Source: Acidibrevibacterium fodinaquatile (GTDB taxonomy: Bacteria; Pseudomonadota; Alphaproteobacteria; Acetobacterales; Acetobacteraceae). From it: a stretch of DNA of 64,000 bases. This document shows, one piece after another, positions 18,429-26,957 of this stretch. Position 1 is the stretch's first letter, and each line of letters opens with the position of its first letter. The notes under the pieces are model-generated. The model was not told where the DNA came from, did not search any database, and was given only the letters and a program-made list of their open reading frames with translations. The DNA lies in assembly GCF_003352165.1 (NCBI RefSeq), contig NZ_CP029176.1:3789501-3853500 (forward strand), in the 5' to 3' direction. The translations under genes were made by a program, and so were the position numbers.

Positions 18429-19393
18429 TCCGGGGCGAACCACCCCGCGCCGAATTGCGCATCCGCCCGGCCCAGGACGACGATGCCGCCGGGATCGCCG
18501 CGCTGGCGGCGGCGGTCGCGGCGGAATTCCCGGGTGCTACGGCCGCGGCGCGGTCAATCGCGGATTTGCGCGAAGGCGGTGTTTTCGTCGCCGTCGAAGG
18601 AGGGCAGGTGGTCGGGCTCGCCGCCATCGCGCCCTTTGACGCCGATGGCACGTTCGAGATCCGCGATCTTCTGGTCACTCCGGCAGTGCGCCGGCATGGG
18701 TTGGCGGCGCGGCTGCTCGCGGCCGCCGAAGGATGGGTGCCGGAGGCGCGGCGCCTGGTTCTGTGGTGCGACACCAGGGCGGATGCGGCGCAGCGATTTT
18801 TCGAAAAACACTCGTTCCTGCGCGAAGGCCCGATCCGTGTCGATGCCGGCCAGACCTTGGCTTTCGGCTATGCCAAGCCGGCCGCCGGCATCGCGGTCGC
18901 CAAGCTCGACGCCGCCGCCGCGTCGTCTGCCGATCGCCGTCTCGGCGATATCCTGGCCGCCTCCGCCGCCGAGGACGAGGCGGTGCCGCTCGCCTCGCCG
19001 GCCGAGGCGCGGCGCTATTGGCGCGGGGTTTCGGCCGAGGTCGCTGGCGGCCAGAGAATTCTCATCGCCGGCTGGGTCGATGGCGTGCTCGCGGGTTCGG
19101 TGCAGCTCGATATCAACACCCCGCCTTATCAGGACCATCGCGCCGAGGTGCAGCATCTGCTGATCCTGCCGGGCTATCGCGGCGGCGGCCTCGCGCAGGC
19201 CTTGATGCGGGCGGTGGAGGCGGCAGCGCGGCGGCATGGGCGGCGGCTTTTGACGTTGAACGCGATCGCCGGCAGCGCGGCGGAGGCGCTGGCGCGCGGC
19301 CTTGATTGGCGCGAAGGCGGACGTATCCCGGGGTTCAGCGTCACCGCGCGGGGCGTATCCTATGATGCTTTGTTTTTCTGGAAAGAAATATAG
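18410..19393 (+). CDS. Tandem double GNAT acetyltransferase
   Basis: A 327-residue protein with two GNAT folds. The first (about 16-155) has IRDLLVTPAVRRHGLAARLL, the acetyl-CoA pyrophosphate-binding R-x-x-G-x-A loop, and RFFEKHSFLREG at its end. The second (about 165-325) has VQHLLILPGYRGGGLAQALM and a weaker C-terminus ending ARGVSYDALFFWKEI. Substrates are unknown. The TTG at 18410 overlaps the aminotransferase by 19 bp; the true start may be a few codons further in. The stop is directly followed by the three-hairpin repeat. Confidence 0.82.
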   Translation: MSGLALIRGEPPRAELRIRPAQDDDAAGIAALAAAVAAEFPGATAAARSIADLREGGVFVAVEGGQVVGLAAIAPFDADGTFEIRDLLVTPAVRRHGLAARLLAAAEGWVPEARRLVLWCDTRADAAQRFFEKHSFLREGPIRVDAGQTLAFGYAKPAAGIAVAKLDAAAASSADRRLGDILAASAAEDEAVPLASPAEARRYWRGVSAEVAGGQRILIAGWVDGVLAGSVQLDINTPPYQDHRAEVQHLLILPGYRGGGLAQALMRAVEAAARRHGRRLLTLNAIAGSAAEALARGLDWREGGRIPGFSVTARGVSYDALFFWKEI

Positions 19394-19395
19394 AG

Positions 19396-19543
19396 ACTCT
19401 TCTTTTTCTGAAGAAAAAGAAGCAAAAAGACTTTTTTCCCGTTCCCTTAGGGCGGCAAGCCTCCTCAGAGCGGGCAGTGCCGTTGGCACTGCCCAACAGA
19501 GAAAAGTTTTTTGGTTCTTTTTTTCAAAAAAGAACGAGTCTTT
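19396..19543. repeat. Three-hairpin MITE-like repeat, copy A
   Basis: Three perfect stem-loops in order: CTTCTTTTTCT/AGAAAAAGAAG (19399-19422), GGGCAGTGCC/GGCACTGCCC (19472-19494) and GTTCTTTTTT/AAAAAAGAAC (19514-19535). The outer edges are related inverted repeats (GACTC...GAGTC). It separates two convergent genes. The same arrangement recurs at 40.0 kb, and a shortened inverted copy lies at 26.9 kb. No coding capacity. It may also serve as a bidirectional transcription stop. Confidence 0.85.
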
Positions 19544-19544
19544 C

Positions 19545-20429
19545 CTACGCGAAAAACCCCAAAAATGCGTCTCTTATCGCCTCCGGAGCCTCCTCGGCGA
19601 GGTAGTGGCCGCAATCGACCGGCCCGCCGCTGACTGGGCCGGCGGCAAATTCGCGCCACACCGCGAGCGCGTCATAGAGCCGCCCGACGAAATTGCGCGC
19701 GCCCCAAAGTGCCAGGAGCGGGCAGCGGATTTTCTCCCCGGCCGCGCGGCTTTCGCGGTCATGGACGAGATCGATGCTGGCGGCGGCGCGGTAATCCTCG
19801 CACATGCCGGTGATCATCGCCGGATCGCGGGCGGCGGCGAGGTAATCGGCCGCCGCCTCGGGGGTAAAAAACGCCGGCATCTGGTCGCCGCCGCGCGTCA
19901 CATGGGCCTTGAACCAAAGCTCGGGGGCGACGTTGATCAGGGCTTCGGGAAACGGGTGCGGCTGCGCGAACCAGAACCAATGATAATAGCCGAGCGCGAA
20001 GCGCATGTCGGTGCGTTCGAAATGGGCGAGTGTGGGGATGATGTCGAGAACAGCGAGGCGGGTGACGCGATCGGGATAATCGAGCGCGAGACGATGAGCG
20101 ACGCGGGCGCCGCGATCGTGGCTGCCGACCTGGAAGCGCTCATGCCCGAGCCCGGCCACCAGCTCGGCCATGTCGCGCGCCATTGCGCGTTTGGCGTAAG
20201 GCGTGTGATCGGCGCTTGCCGGCGGCTTGAAGCTGCCGCCATAGCCGCGGAGATCAGGGCAGATCACCTCGAACCGCGCCGCCAAGGCGGGGGCGATTTT
20301 CGACCACATCATATGGGTCTCGGGGTTGCCGTGCAGCAAAAGCAGGGGCGGACCGTCGCCACCGCGGCGGAGCCGCAGCCGCCCGCCCGAAACCTCGCGC
20401 CATTCGAGATGAAACCCGGCAAACTCCAT
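19545..20429 (-). CDS. Alpha/beta hydrolase, haloacetate-dehalogenase-like
   Basis: 294 residues. Oxyanion region LLLLHGNPETHMMWSKIAP (about 30), LRGYGGS, nucleophile Asp in VGSHDRGARVAHRLALDYP (about 103) and the catalytic His in VDCGHYLAEEAPE near the C-terminus. An Asp nucleophile in HDRGAR, with FWFAQPHPFPEALI further on, is the pattern of fluoroacetate dehalogenases, which hydrolyse haloacetates to glycolate in the cytoplasm; epoxide hydrolases share much of it. The ATG at 20429 is preferred; an in-frame ATG at 20540 would overlap the promoter and start of the divergent Sel1 gene. Confidence 0.85.
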   Translation of the reverse strand: MEFAGFHLEWREVSGGRLRLRRGGDGPPLLLLHGNPETHMMWSKIAPALAARFEVICPDLRGYGGSFKPPASADHTPYAKRAMARDMAELVAGLGHERFQVGSHDRGARVAHRLALDYPDRVTRLAVLDIIPTLAHFERTDMRFALGYYHWFWFAQPHPFPEALINVAPELWFKAHVTRGGDQMPAFFTPEAAADYLAAARDPAMITGMCEDYRAAASIDLVHDRESRAAGEKIRCPLLALWGARNFVGRLYDALAVWREFAAGPVSGGPVDCGHYLAEEAPEAIRDAFLGFFA

Positions 20430-20523
20430 CGCCCCCTCCCGGTTTGCGGCCCTCTCTTGCGCGAGCGCCGGACTTGGCCTGAATTCGGGGCATAGTTCGC
20501 GCCAAACCGCAAGAGGAGACGCC

Positions 20524-21309
20524 ATGCGCCCCGTCTTCATTCGATTCGTCGTCGTCCCGCTCGCTCTCGCCGGCGCCGCGATTAGCCGCCCAGCCTCGGC
20601 GCAATACAGCGTCCCCGATGCGCAGATCAGCGATCCGATGGCGCAGTTCGATGCCGGGCTCGCCTATGAATATGGCCGTGGCGTCGCGCCGGATGACGAG
20701 AAAGCGGTGGCGTGGTTCGAGAAATCCGCGGCCCAGGGCTATGCCCCGGCGGAAACCGCGCTCGGCGTCGCCTATGCCGAGGGGCGCGGGGTCGAGGCCG
20801 ATGACGCGAAAGCCGCCGCCTGGTTCGCGAAAGCGGCGGCGCAGGATGACGCCAAGGGCGAATTCAATCTCGGCGTCGCCTATGCGCATGGCCGCGGCGT
20901 CGAAGCCGATGACGCGAAAGCCGCCGCCTGGTTCGCGAAAGCGGCGGCGCATGGCGACCCGCAAGCGGAGTTCAATCTCGGCCTCGCCTATGCGCGCGGC
21001 CGTGGCGAGACGCAGGATTACGAGCAAGCGCTGGCGTGGTTCCGCAAAGCCGCCGATCAGGGCGATCTCGATGCCGCCGCCGCGCTCGGCATCGCTTATG
21101 CGCGCGGCCATGGCGTCCCCGAGGACGACGCGGCCGCCTATCAATGGTATGCGATCGCGCAATCCGGGGCAGAGGCGGGGAGCGACACCTATCGCCGCGC
21201 GACGCGGGCGCTGCACATCCTCGCCGAGCGCCTGACCGCGACGCAAATCAGCGAGGCCGAAGCGAACGCGGCGGCCTGGCGCGCGCAGCACAAAGCCGCC
21301 AGCCCGTGA
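20524..21309 (+). CDS. Secreted Sel1-repeat (TPR-like) protein
   Basis: 261 residues. A signal peptide (MRPVFIRFVVVPLALAGAA, cleavage near ASAQ at 27) is followed by five 36-residue Sel1 repeats with the consensus AxxxLGxAYxxGRGVxxDxxKAxxWFxKAA, at about 38-73, 74-109, 110-145, 146-181 and 182-217, then a helical tail. Such periplasmic proteins are scaffolds for protein contacts. A Shine-Dalgarno (AAGAGGAGA) precedes the ATG. Repeats two and three share 47 identical bases (20797-20843 and 20905-20951, 108 bp apart), which points to recent unequal crossing-over. Confidence 0.9.
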   Translation: MRPVFIRFVVVPLALAGAAISRPASAQYSVPDAQISDPMAQFDAGLAYEYGRGVAPDDEKAVAWFEKSAAQGYAPAETALGVAYAEGRGVEADDAKAAAWFAKAAAQDDAKGEFNLGVAYAHGRGVEADDAKAAAWFAKAAAHGDPQAEFNLGLAYARGRGETQDYEQALAWFRKAADQGDLDAAAALGIAYARGHGVPEDDAAAYQWYAIAQSGAEAGSDTYRRATRALHILAERLTATQISEAEANAAAWRAQHKAASP

Positions 21310-21324
21310 CGCTGGTCCGCCGGC

Positions 21325-22206
21325 TCAGCCTTCGACGTGGACTTTGAGTAGGAAGGTCATCGTATTTTTCGGCATTTCGTCGCTGAACGGGGCAAAGCTG
21401 GTCGCGCGCACGGTGTCGAGCGCGAGTTTGTCGATCAGGCTGATGCCGCTCGATTTATTGACCGCGACATTGTCAATGTGCCCGTCCGGGCTGAGGGTGA
21501 TCGCGACCAAAGTATCGCCGGAGAGGTTGAGGGCGCTGATCGCCGAGGTGACGTGCAGATTGTTTTGCACCCGGCTGCGGAGATCGGCCGCGTATTTTTG
21601 CAGCGCCGTGAGGTTCTGGCCGGAGGAGGCGGGGGCCGAGGGTGGCGGCGGCGGCTTGTTGGGCTCTTCCTTCGCGGCCTCGGTCTTCGGTTGCGGCGGC
21701 GGCGGCGCGGCTTTCTGCGCTGTCTTGACCGGATGGGGTGGCGGGGGCTGGCGCGCGGTGATCGGCGGCGGCGGCGGCACGAAGAAGGGGCTATCCGCCT
21801 GTGGCGGCGGCGGCTGGTCGGGTGCCGGCGGTGGTGGCGCGACCTCGGCTTGCGGCTGCGGCGGCGCGTTGGGCTGGGGCGGCGTCAGCGTATCGGGCGG
21901 CGGCGGGGGGTTTGCGGCGTCAGGGGGGGTGACTTCGGGCACCGCCTGCAATTCCGGGAGCGGCGCCGGCAGGGTGACGGCGTGGACCTCCATCGGATGC
22001 GGATTGTTCGGCTCGGGCGAAACTTCCACGACCCGGGCGCCGAGCCAGACGACGATCGCAAGTTCCGAGGCCGCCGCCAGCAGCAGGGCGAGCGCGAACC
22101 GGCCGCGCCGGCCGCTATCGGGCAGGAACGGCAGCGAGGCGTAACTGCCCCATGGCCCGGCCTCGGGCAAATCCGGCAGCCGCGGCGATGTCACCTGCGC
22201 GCTCAC
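21325..22206 (-). CDS. tonB: TonB energy transducer
   Basis: 293 residues. One membrane span near residues 36-55 (RFALALLLAAASELAIVVW), a very long proline-rich periplasmic stretch (about 70-195, many PPPP and PPPQ runs) and a C-terminal TonB domain (about 200-293: LQKYAADLRSRVQNNLHV, ISLIDKLALDTVRATSFAPF). It carries energy from ExbBD to the receptor upstream. The start is GTG, placed immediately after the exbD stop codon, so the two are coupled. The C-terminal LRSRVQNNL and LSPDGHIDNVAV elements match TonB rather than TolA. Confidence 0.92.
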   Translation of the reverse strand: MSAQVTSPRLPDLPEAGPWGSYASLPFLPDSGRRGRFALALLLAAASELAIVVWLGARVVEVSPEPNNPHPMEVHAVTLPAPLPELQAVPEVTPPDAANPPPPPDTLTPPQPNAPPQPQAEVAPPPPAPDQPPPPQADSPFFVPPPPPITARQPPPPHPVKTAQKAAPPPPQPKTEAAKEEPNKPPPPPSAPASSGQNLTALQKYAADLRSRVQNNLHVTSAISALNLSGDTLVAITLSPDGHIDNVAVNKSSGISLIDKLALDTVRATSFAPFSDEMPKNTMTFLLKVHVEG

Positions 22207-22665
22207 TTATTTCCCCGCCGGCAGAGCGGGCGCGGCGGGCGCGGCGGGCGCCGATCCGGCGCCGCCCGGCTGCGTCGCAACGCCGAGGCTGGTGACGCCG
22301 GCCTTGCGCACCGCGTCCATGACATGGACGAACGCCTCGAACGGCGCCGCTTTGTCGCTCGCGATGGTGATCACGGTCTTTTCCGGATTGCCGTCATTCT
22401 TGATCATGTCGGTGAGCTGATCGAGGCTCATCGCCTGGCCCTTTACCGCGACCGAACCATCCTGCTGGACGTTCACCGTGAATTCCGGGCGCGGCAGATG
22501 GTCCGCCTCGCTCGAGGTCGGGAGCTGCAGCGTCTGCCCGGCATCGGGGATCATCTGCAAGGTCACGATGATGAAGAACACCAGGAGGAACAGCATCACG
22601 TCGATCATCGGAATGATCTCGACGCGGCCGCGCCGTTCCTCGAAATAGCGAAGCTTTCGCGCCAT
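22207..22665 (-). CDS. exbD: ExbD proton-channel subunit
   Basis: 152 residues. A short cytoplasmic start (MARKLRYFEERRGRVEIIPM) leads into one membrane helix (IDVMLFLLVFFIIVTLQM) bearing the essential Asp of the ExbD/TolR family, and a periplasmic domain with DGSVAVKGQAMSLDQLTDMI and VITIASDKAAPFEAFVHVMD. The tail is Ala/Pro-rich. With ExbB it forms the proton-driven motor for TonB. It follows exbB by 11 bp. Confidence 0.93.
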   Translation of the reverse strand: MARKLRYFEERRGRVEIIPMIDVMLFLLVFFIIVTLQMIPDAGQTLQLPTSSEADHLPRPEFTVNVQQDGSVAVKGQAMSLDQLTDMIKNDGNPEKTVITIASDKAAPFEAFVHVMDAVRKAGVTSLGVATQPGGAGSAPAAPAAPALPAGK

Positions 22666-22676
22666 CGTCCGCCGCC

Positions 22677-23357
22677 TTACGCCGTCTGCAACGCGGGTTT
22701 GATCACGGTTTTCTGGGTCGTCTGGCCGAGCGGGACCATCGGTGCGCCATCGAGCCGGTTCATGATCATCGTCTTCAGCGAGTCGAGCTGATGCATGATC
22801 ATGCGGATCTGGCTGTTGAGGCCATTGTAGGTGAGCAGGCCGAGCATCGCGATGAAGATGCCCGAGGCCGTCGCGACCAGCGCGTCGGCGACGCCGCCGG
22901 TCACCGCCGTCGGCGCTTGGCCGGGGGTCGCGAGCACCCCGAAGGCGTGGAACATGCCGAGGATGGTGCCAAACAGGCCGAGCAGCGGCGCCAGCGTGAT
23001 GATGGTGTCGAGAATCCAAAGCCGCCGGTCAAATTGCGGCGCCATCAGCAGGATCGCCTCCTCGAGGCGGTTGGCGAGGGCTTCGCCTTTGGTTTTGTCG
23101 GCGTGCCGCAATGCGGTCTCGAGCAGCACCGCTTCCGGCAGCTTGCCCGCGCTCCGGCGCAGCATCTCGAGCTCCGGCTGGGTCAAAGCGCCGGTGCGCG
23201 CGACCGCGAGCACGACGCGGGTGCCACCGATCAAAGTGCGGCGGAGATACCAGAAGCGGTCGATGATCACCGCGAGTTCGACGAGCAGCAATGCCGCGAG
23301 CGCGTAGATCACGCCGTCGGAGTAGTTGGCGATGTGGATGAGATAGTCGAAATTCAT
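22677..23357 (-). CDS. exbB: ExbB proton-channel subunit
   Basis: 226 residues. Three predicted membrane helices: near 13-33 (DGVIYALAALLLVELAVII), 115-140 (ITLAPLLGLFGTILGMFHAF) and 155-180 (GVADALVATASGIFIAMLGL), the pattern of the MotA/TolQ/ExbB family. The GLFGTILGMFHAF and ALVATASGIFIA segments are conserved in the family. It sits between the receptor and exbD on the same strand. Confidence 0.92.
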   Translation of the reverse strand: MNFDYLIHIANYSDGVIYALAALLLVELAVIIDRFWYLRRTLIGGTRVVLAVARTGALTQPELEMLRRSAGKLPEAVLLETALRHADKTKGEALANRLEEAILLMAPQFDRRLWILDTIITLAPLLGLFGTILGMFHAFGVLATPGQAPTAVTGGVADALVATASGIFIAMLGLLTYNGLNSQIRMIMHQLDSLKTMIMNRLDGAPMVPLGQTTQKTVIKPALQTA

Positions 23358-23408
23358 GATCGTTGCCTTCGCTGCCTGCCGTGGCGAAACCGCGCCCGGG
23401 TTGCCGCG

Positions 23409-23438
23409 GCACCCGAACGCGGACCTGCGTTCGGGTGC
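23409..23438. terminator. Strong hairpin between the receptor gene and exbB
   Basis: A 12-bp perfect stem GCACCCGAACGC/GCGTTCGGGTGC with a 6-nt loop. The T-rich tail (TTTCT) is on the plus strand, whereas the genes read on the minus strand, so it would not be a canonical terminator for the receptor transcript. It could stabilise the receptor mRNA 3' end or lower read-through into exbB. Confidence 0.6.
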
Positions 23439-23537
23439 TTTCTAGCCAGTCTCAAACGGCAGTTGTGTGATCGATTGGTGTCAGTTCAGTGACCGAAGAA
23501 TGACAATTCGCTCGCAATGTCGTGATTATGGTCTGTG

Positions 23538-25985
23538 TTAGAAGCTCAAGGCGACCTGGCCGTACATCGTCATCGGGGCGCCGGGTAAGCCGAGGATGCC
23601 GGAGGCGGCGCTGGGGCCGAAATAATCGCCGGCGGAGTCGAGATATTCGTAGATGTTGAAGCGATTGTTGGTGAAGTTCAGGATCGTGAAGGAGACATCG
23701 AGCGTCTTGCCAAAGCCCGCGACCGAGAAGGGTTTTTTCACGTCGATCGAGGCATTCAAGGTCTGATAGGCGCCCATCGTCGTGTTCGTCGGGGCGGCGG
23801 TGATGTTGTTGAAGTAATATTGCGGGCCGGTGAACTGCCACCAGAAGCTCGGCTTCACCGCGGTATCGCCGACGAAATAGGTGTAATCGACGCCGAGATT
23901 GAGCGTCGTGTCCGGAACATACGGCACATGCGAGCCGTTGAAATTCGAGCCGCCGATCACGTCATAGCTGGTATAAAGGGCATTCATGATCGCGCCGTTG
24001 AAGAACGTGTGCACCGTGGAAAACGGGTTATCGTCCATCGCGATGTTGACGCCCTTGTATTCCGACGTGCCAGTCGTCGTGACTTCGGTGCCGTTGACAT
24101 TGAGCGCGACGTTGGCGGTCTGGTCGGCGAGGCGGAGGTCAAAATAATTGACGTCGAGCAGGAAATTTTTCACGTAATAATCAGGGTCATTGAATTTCGC
24201 TTTCGCCCCGATCTGCCAATATTGCGCGAGTTCGAGCTTGGGCTCGGTCGCAACCGTCACCGGAAAAGCCTGGAAGTAGCCACCGCCGCCGCCGACGGAC
24301 GGGGTCTGATAGGATTCCTCGTAATTGCCGTAGAGCGCGAGCCATTTGAGCGCTTGATAATTGACATTCACGCCCGGCTCGACGCCGGTCCAGCTCGCGT
24401 GTTGCGATCCGAACCCGCCCTGATCGGTGCCGGTTGCATTGGGGAATGCGCCATACTGGCCGGCGCCATTCGCGTATTGCAGCGTGTCGTCGACGAAGCG
24501 AATGCTCGGCGTGATGTGCAGCTGCGAGAAGGGATGGATATCGTCTTGGAGGAAGATCGCCGCATCGCCGCTATAAAAATTGCCGAATCGGTAATTCCCG
24601 TTGGGCGCATACTGGCTGCCATAATAAGGTGCGTTTGGGCTCCAGAACGAGTTTACGGTTTGATAGAGGCCATAGATATAATAAGCGCCGTAATCGACCG
24701 TGTTATAAGGAAGCGTGGTCGTGAACCACATCTTGTCGCCGAGCGTCCAGTTATCCGGCGTGTTCATCTCATATAACTGATTGTAATTTGGTTGGAAATT
24801 GTTGAAATCGGAATGCAGGCGCTGCTCGTCGCTATACCATGCCATGTTATGGAACGTTGTATAGTCGTCGACGTGGATATTCTGTTTCGCATAAACCGTC
24901 GCGAACTGATTTTGGTCGAATTTGGCCCAGACCTGGGGATCAAGGGCCGCGAACATGTTCGCTTTCTCGTTGTAAAGCGGCCCGGCCGCACCCGCGCCAT
25001 TCACGCTGACACCCGCCATCGGGCTCACCGGGATGACATTTGGGCGATAGCCGCCGCCCTGGGCGATGTAGCCCCCGAAAGAGACGTCGCCATCACTGAA
25101 ATTCTTCACGGTCTTGACGTAGAAGGCGTAGTTTTCCGCCGGACTATCGAAGCCATTCTGGGAAGTGCGGAAATCATTGCCCTCACCGATGCCGCCGGCG
25201 ATCACCGTCGACCAGCCGCCGATATTGCCGGTGCGGATGTCGAAATTCAGATTGACGGTGTCATAGCTGCCATAGCTCGCAACGATATCGGCGCCCGCCT
25301 TCGCGGTCGGCTGGATCGGCGTGAACTCGATCGTGCCGCCGGTGGTGTCATACCAGCGATCCTTTGCGTCGCCAGGACCGTAGCCGACATCGATGTTCTG
25401 GATCATGCCAATCTGCGGCACCGAAGCCGAAGCCCAAAGACCGGTCGCGACATTGTTCATCGGCACGCCGTCGAAGGTCATCATCAGATTGTTGTTGCCG
25501 GTCTGGCCGCCGAAGCCGCCCCAGCCATTCGCAAGACCATCGAGCGAGACGTTGTATTTCGTCGAACCGGTGTTGCCATAGCCGACGACCTGCGCGCCCG
25601 GCGCCATGCCGATCGCCTGCGCGCCACCGCCCATCGGCCCGACCGATTGCAGTTGCTGCTGATCGAGAACCCGGGTGGTCTGGCCGGACTCAAAAAGCTG
25701 CTGCTGCGTCGGCGGCACCGTCGCGCCCGGCACCGGCGCCGCGCTGGTCCCGCCCCCGCCTGCCGCATTGACCGAGCCGGCATTCACGATACCGCTGACA
25801 CCCGATGCATTCTGCGCCAGCTGCGTGTCATTATCCGACACCAATGGCAACGGCGCGGCATTGCCGCCGCCGCTACTGATCGTGCCGGTCACGACCTGCG
25901 CCAATGCCGCATGGCCGGCAAGCAGCGTGGACGCCATGAGCAACACAGAAGGCGCGCGCCGCGCCAAAGCCCGGGTGACATGCAT
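23538..25985 (-). CDS. TonB-dependent outer-membrane receptor
   Basis: 815 residues. Signal peptide ending near AALAQ (30), an unusual Gly/Ala/Asn-rich N-terminal stretch of about 70 residues, then a plug domain (about 95-230: TRVLDQQQLQSVGPMGGG, MMTFDGVPMNN, IQNIDVGYGPGDA, GGTIEFTP), and a barrel to the C-terminus, which ends with the aromatic YGQVALSF expected of outer-membrane barrels. The ligand cannot be told; many tyrosine/asparagine-rich strands resemble siderophore or carbohydrate receptors. The neighbouring exbB-exbD-tonB genes make a complete dedicated uptake system. Paired palindromes lie 80-113 bp upstream. Confidence 0.92.
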   Translation of the reverse strand: MHVTRALARRAPSVLLMASTLLAGHAALAQVVTGTISSGGGNAAPLPLVSDNDTQLAQNASGVSGIVNAGSVNAAGGGGTSAAPVPGATVPPTQQQLFESGQTTRVLDQQQLQSVGPMGGGAQAIGMAPGAQVVGYGNTGSTKYNVSLDGLANGWGGFGGQTGNNNLMMTFDGVPMNNVATGLWASASVPQIGMIQNIDVGYGPGDAKDRWYDTTGGTIEFTPIQPTAKAGADIVASYGSYDTVNLNFDIRTGNIGGWSTVIAGGIGEGNDFRTSQNGFDSPAENYAFYVKTVKNFSDGDVSFGGYIAQGGGYRPNVIPVSPMAGVSVNGAGAAGPLYNEKANMFAALDPQVWAKFDQNQFATVYAKQNIHVDDYTTFHNMAWYSDEQRLHSDFNNFQPNYNQLYEMNTPDNWTLGDKMWFTTTLPYNTVDYGAYYIYGLYQTVNSFWSPNAPYYGSQYAPNGNYRFGNFYSGDAAIFLQDDIHPFSQLHITPSIRFVDDTLQYANGAGQYGAFPNATGTDQGGFGSQHASWTGVEPGVNVNYQALKWLALYGNYEESYQTPSVGGGGGYFQAFPVTVATEPKLELAQYWQIGAKAKFNDPDYYVKNFLLDVNYFDLRLADQTANVALNVNGTEVTTTGTSEYKGVNIAMDDNPFSTVHTFFNGAIMNALYTSYDVIGGSNFNGSHVPYVPDTTLNLGVDYTYFVGDTAVKPSFWWQFTGPQYYFNNITAAPTNTTMGAYQTLNASIDVKKPFSVAGFGKTLDVSFTILNFTNNRFNIYEYLDSAGDYFGPSAASGILGLPGAPMTMYGQVALSF

Positions 25986-26064
25986 GATCGTTTTTCCTAG
26001 TGCGCGAAGGGGTAGCGTCTGGTTCAGCGGCGGGGATTAACGGAACGTAACCCCGCGCAACGCG

Positions 26065-26098
26065 CACAGAATTGTGACAATGAGTTCACAAAATTGTG
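26065..26098. promoter_or_regulatory. Paired 12-bp palindromes, probable operator
   Basis: CACAGAATTGTG (26065-26076) and CACAAAATTGTG (26087-26098) are the same near-perfect palindrome repeated with a 22-bp centre-to-centre distance, two turns of the helix, so a dimeric regulator could bind both on one face. They lie upstream of the receptor start at 25985 and also upstream of the divergent SRPBCC gene. They do not match the Fur box. The rest of the 26.1-26.3 kb gap is AT-rich with a TATAAT at 26126-26131 but no clear -35 box; I see no gene in it. Confidence 0.6.
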
Positions 26099-26341
26099 TT
26101 CATACCAATGAAAGAAAAGTTTCATTATAATGACGGCAAATAGACATAAATTTGTCATAAATATCATGCCGGTTTTGTGCGGCAAACGATAAAATATTTC
26201 TTTTAAGCATCGAGAAGCATGCCCGGCCCGGCCGCGCCGCCGGAAAAATCCGCGAAACCTCCGAAAAACCCTGGCAACGCCGCGCCCCGCCTGATACTGA
26301 CGGCACTCTCACTCATCCCGAAGCAAAAAAGGGGAAACATC

Positions 26342-26884
26342 TTGAAGCCTCTTCTTTTCGGCGCGCTTTTCGCGCTCGCCGGCTTTCTCGTTCACCTCGC
26401 GCCGGCAAACGCGGCGGATATGCCCAACCATGTCGTCCGGCGCAGCATCACCATCGCCGCGCCGCCGGCGAAAGTCTGGAACATCATCCAGAATTTCGGC
26501 GATCTCACCTGGTTCAGCGCGGTGAAAACCTCGAACGCCGACAAGGGCAATGCCCCGGGCTCGGTGCGCCATCTCGACCTCGGTGGTCCGGTGCTGATCG
26601 AGCAATTGGAAAAATATAACGCTAAAAAAATGACCTATACCTACCGGATCACCGACGATCCCGGCAACGTCAAGGTCGTGCCCGTGACCCATTACCGCTC
26701 TACCATCACCGTCAAACCCGGCAAGAACGGCGGCTCCACCGTCACCTGGGTGGGGCATTTCCAGCGCGGCTCGGCCGACGCCAATCCCCCCGCCGGCATG
26801 GACGACGCCGCCGCCATCAAAGCCGTGACCGGAATCTACGAAGGCGCGCTCGCCGATCTCAAGAAAAAGGCGGAAGCGAACTGA
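26342..26884 (+). CDS. Periplasmic SRPBCC (MxaD-like) family protein
   Basis: 180 residues starting at a TTG that has a GGGGA Shine-Dalgarno and begins a good signal peptide (MKPLLFGALFALAGFLVHL, cleavage after ANA). The mature part is a START/polyketide-cyclase-like fold: VRRSITIAAPPAKVWNIIQ (about 33-51), FGDLTWF, GSVRHLDLGGPVLIEQL, MTYTYRITDDP and a final helix AIKAVTGIYEGALADLKKK. The family includes MxaD of methanol oxidation clusters; no methanol dehydrogenase is present here, so the role is open. The upstream in-frame ATG at 26219 gives an unconserved leader. Confidence 0.85.
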   Translation: MKPLLFGALFALAGFLVHLAPANAADMPNHVVRRSITIAAPPAKVWNIIQNFGDLTWFSAVKTSNADKGNAPGSVRHLDLGGPVLIEQLEKYNAKKMTYTYRITDDPGNVKVVPVTHYRSTITVKPGKNGGSTVTWVGHFQRGSADANPPAGMDDAAAIKAVTGIYEGALADLKKKAEAN

Positions 26885-26891
26885 GGAAAGC

Positions 26892-26957
26892 GGTTCTTTT
26901 TTGAAAAAAAGAACCAAAAAACTTTTGCCCCGAAGGCAGTGCCTATGGCACTGCCTT
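26892..26957. repeat. Three-hairpin repeat, partial inverted copy B
   Basis: GGTTCTTTTTT/AAAAAAGAACC (26892-26915) and AAGGCAGTGCC/GGCACTGCCTT (26933-26957) correspond to hairpins three and two of copies A and C in reverse orientation; the linker CAAAAAACTTTTG is also the reverse complement of theirs. Hairpin one is missing. The copy lies between convergent genes and supplies the last codons and stop of the sufE gene. Confidence 0.8.

Noticed and set aside
26100-26312. 70-codon minus-strand frame in the receptor promoter region
   Set aside because: No Shine-Dalgarno, composition like intergenic DNA, and it overlaps probable promoter sequence.
26342-26884. Methanol oxidation (mxa) cluster
   Set aside because: Only one MxaD-like SRPBCC protein is present; no mxaF, xoxF or cytochrome genes are nearby.
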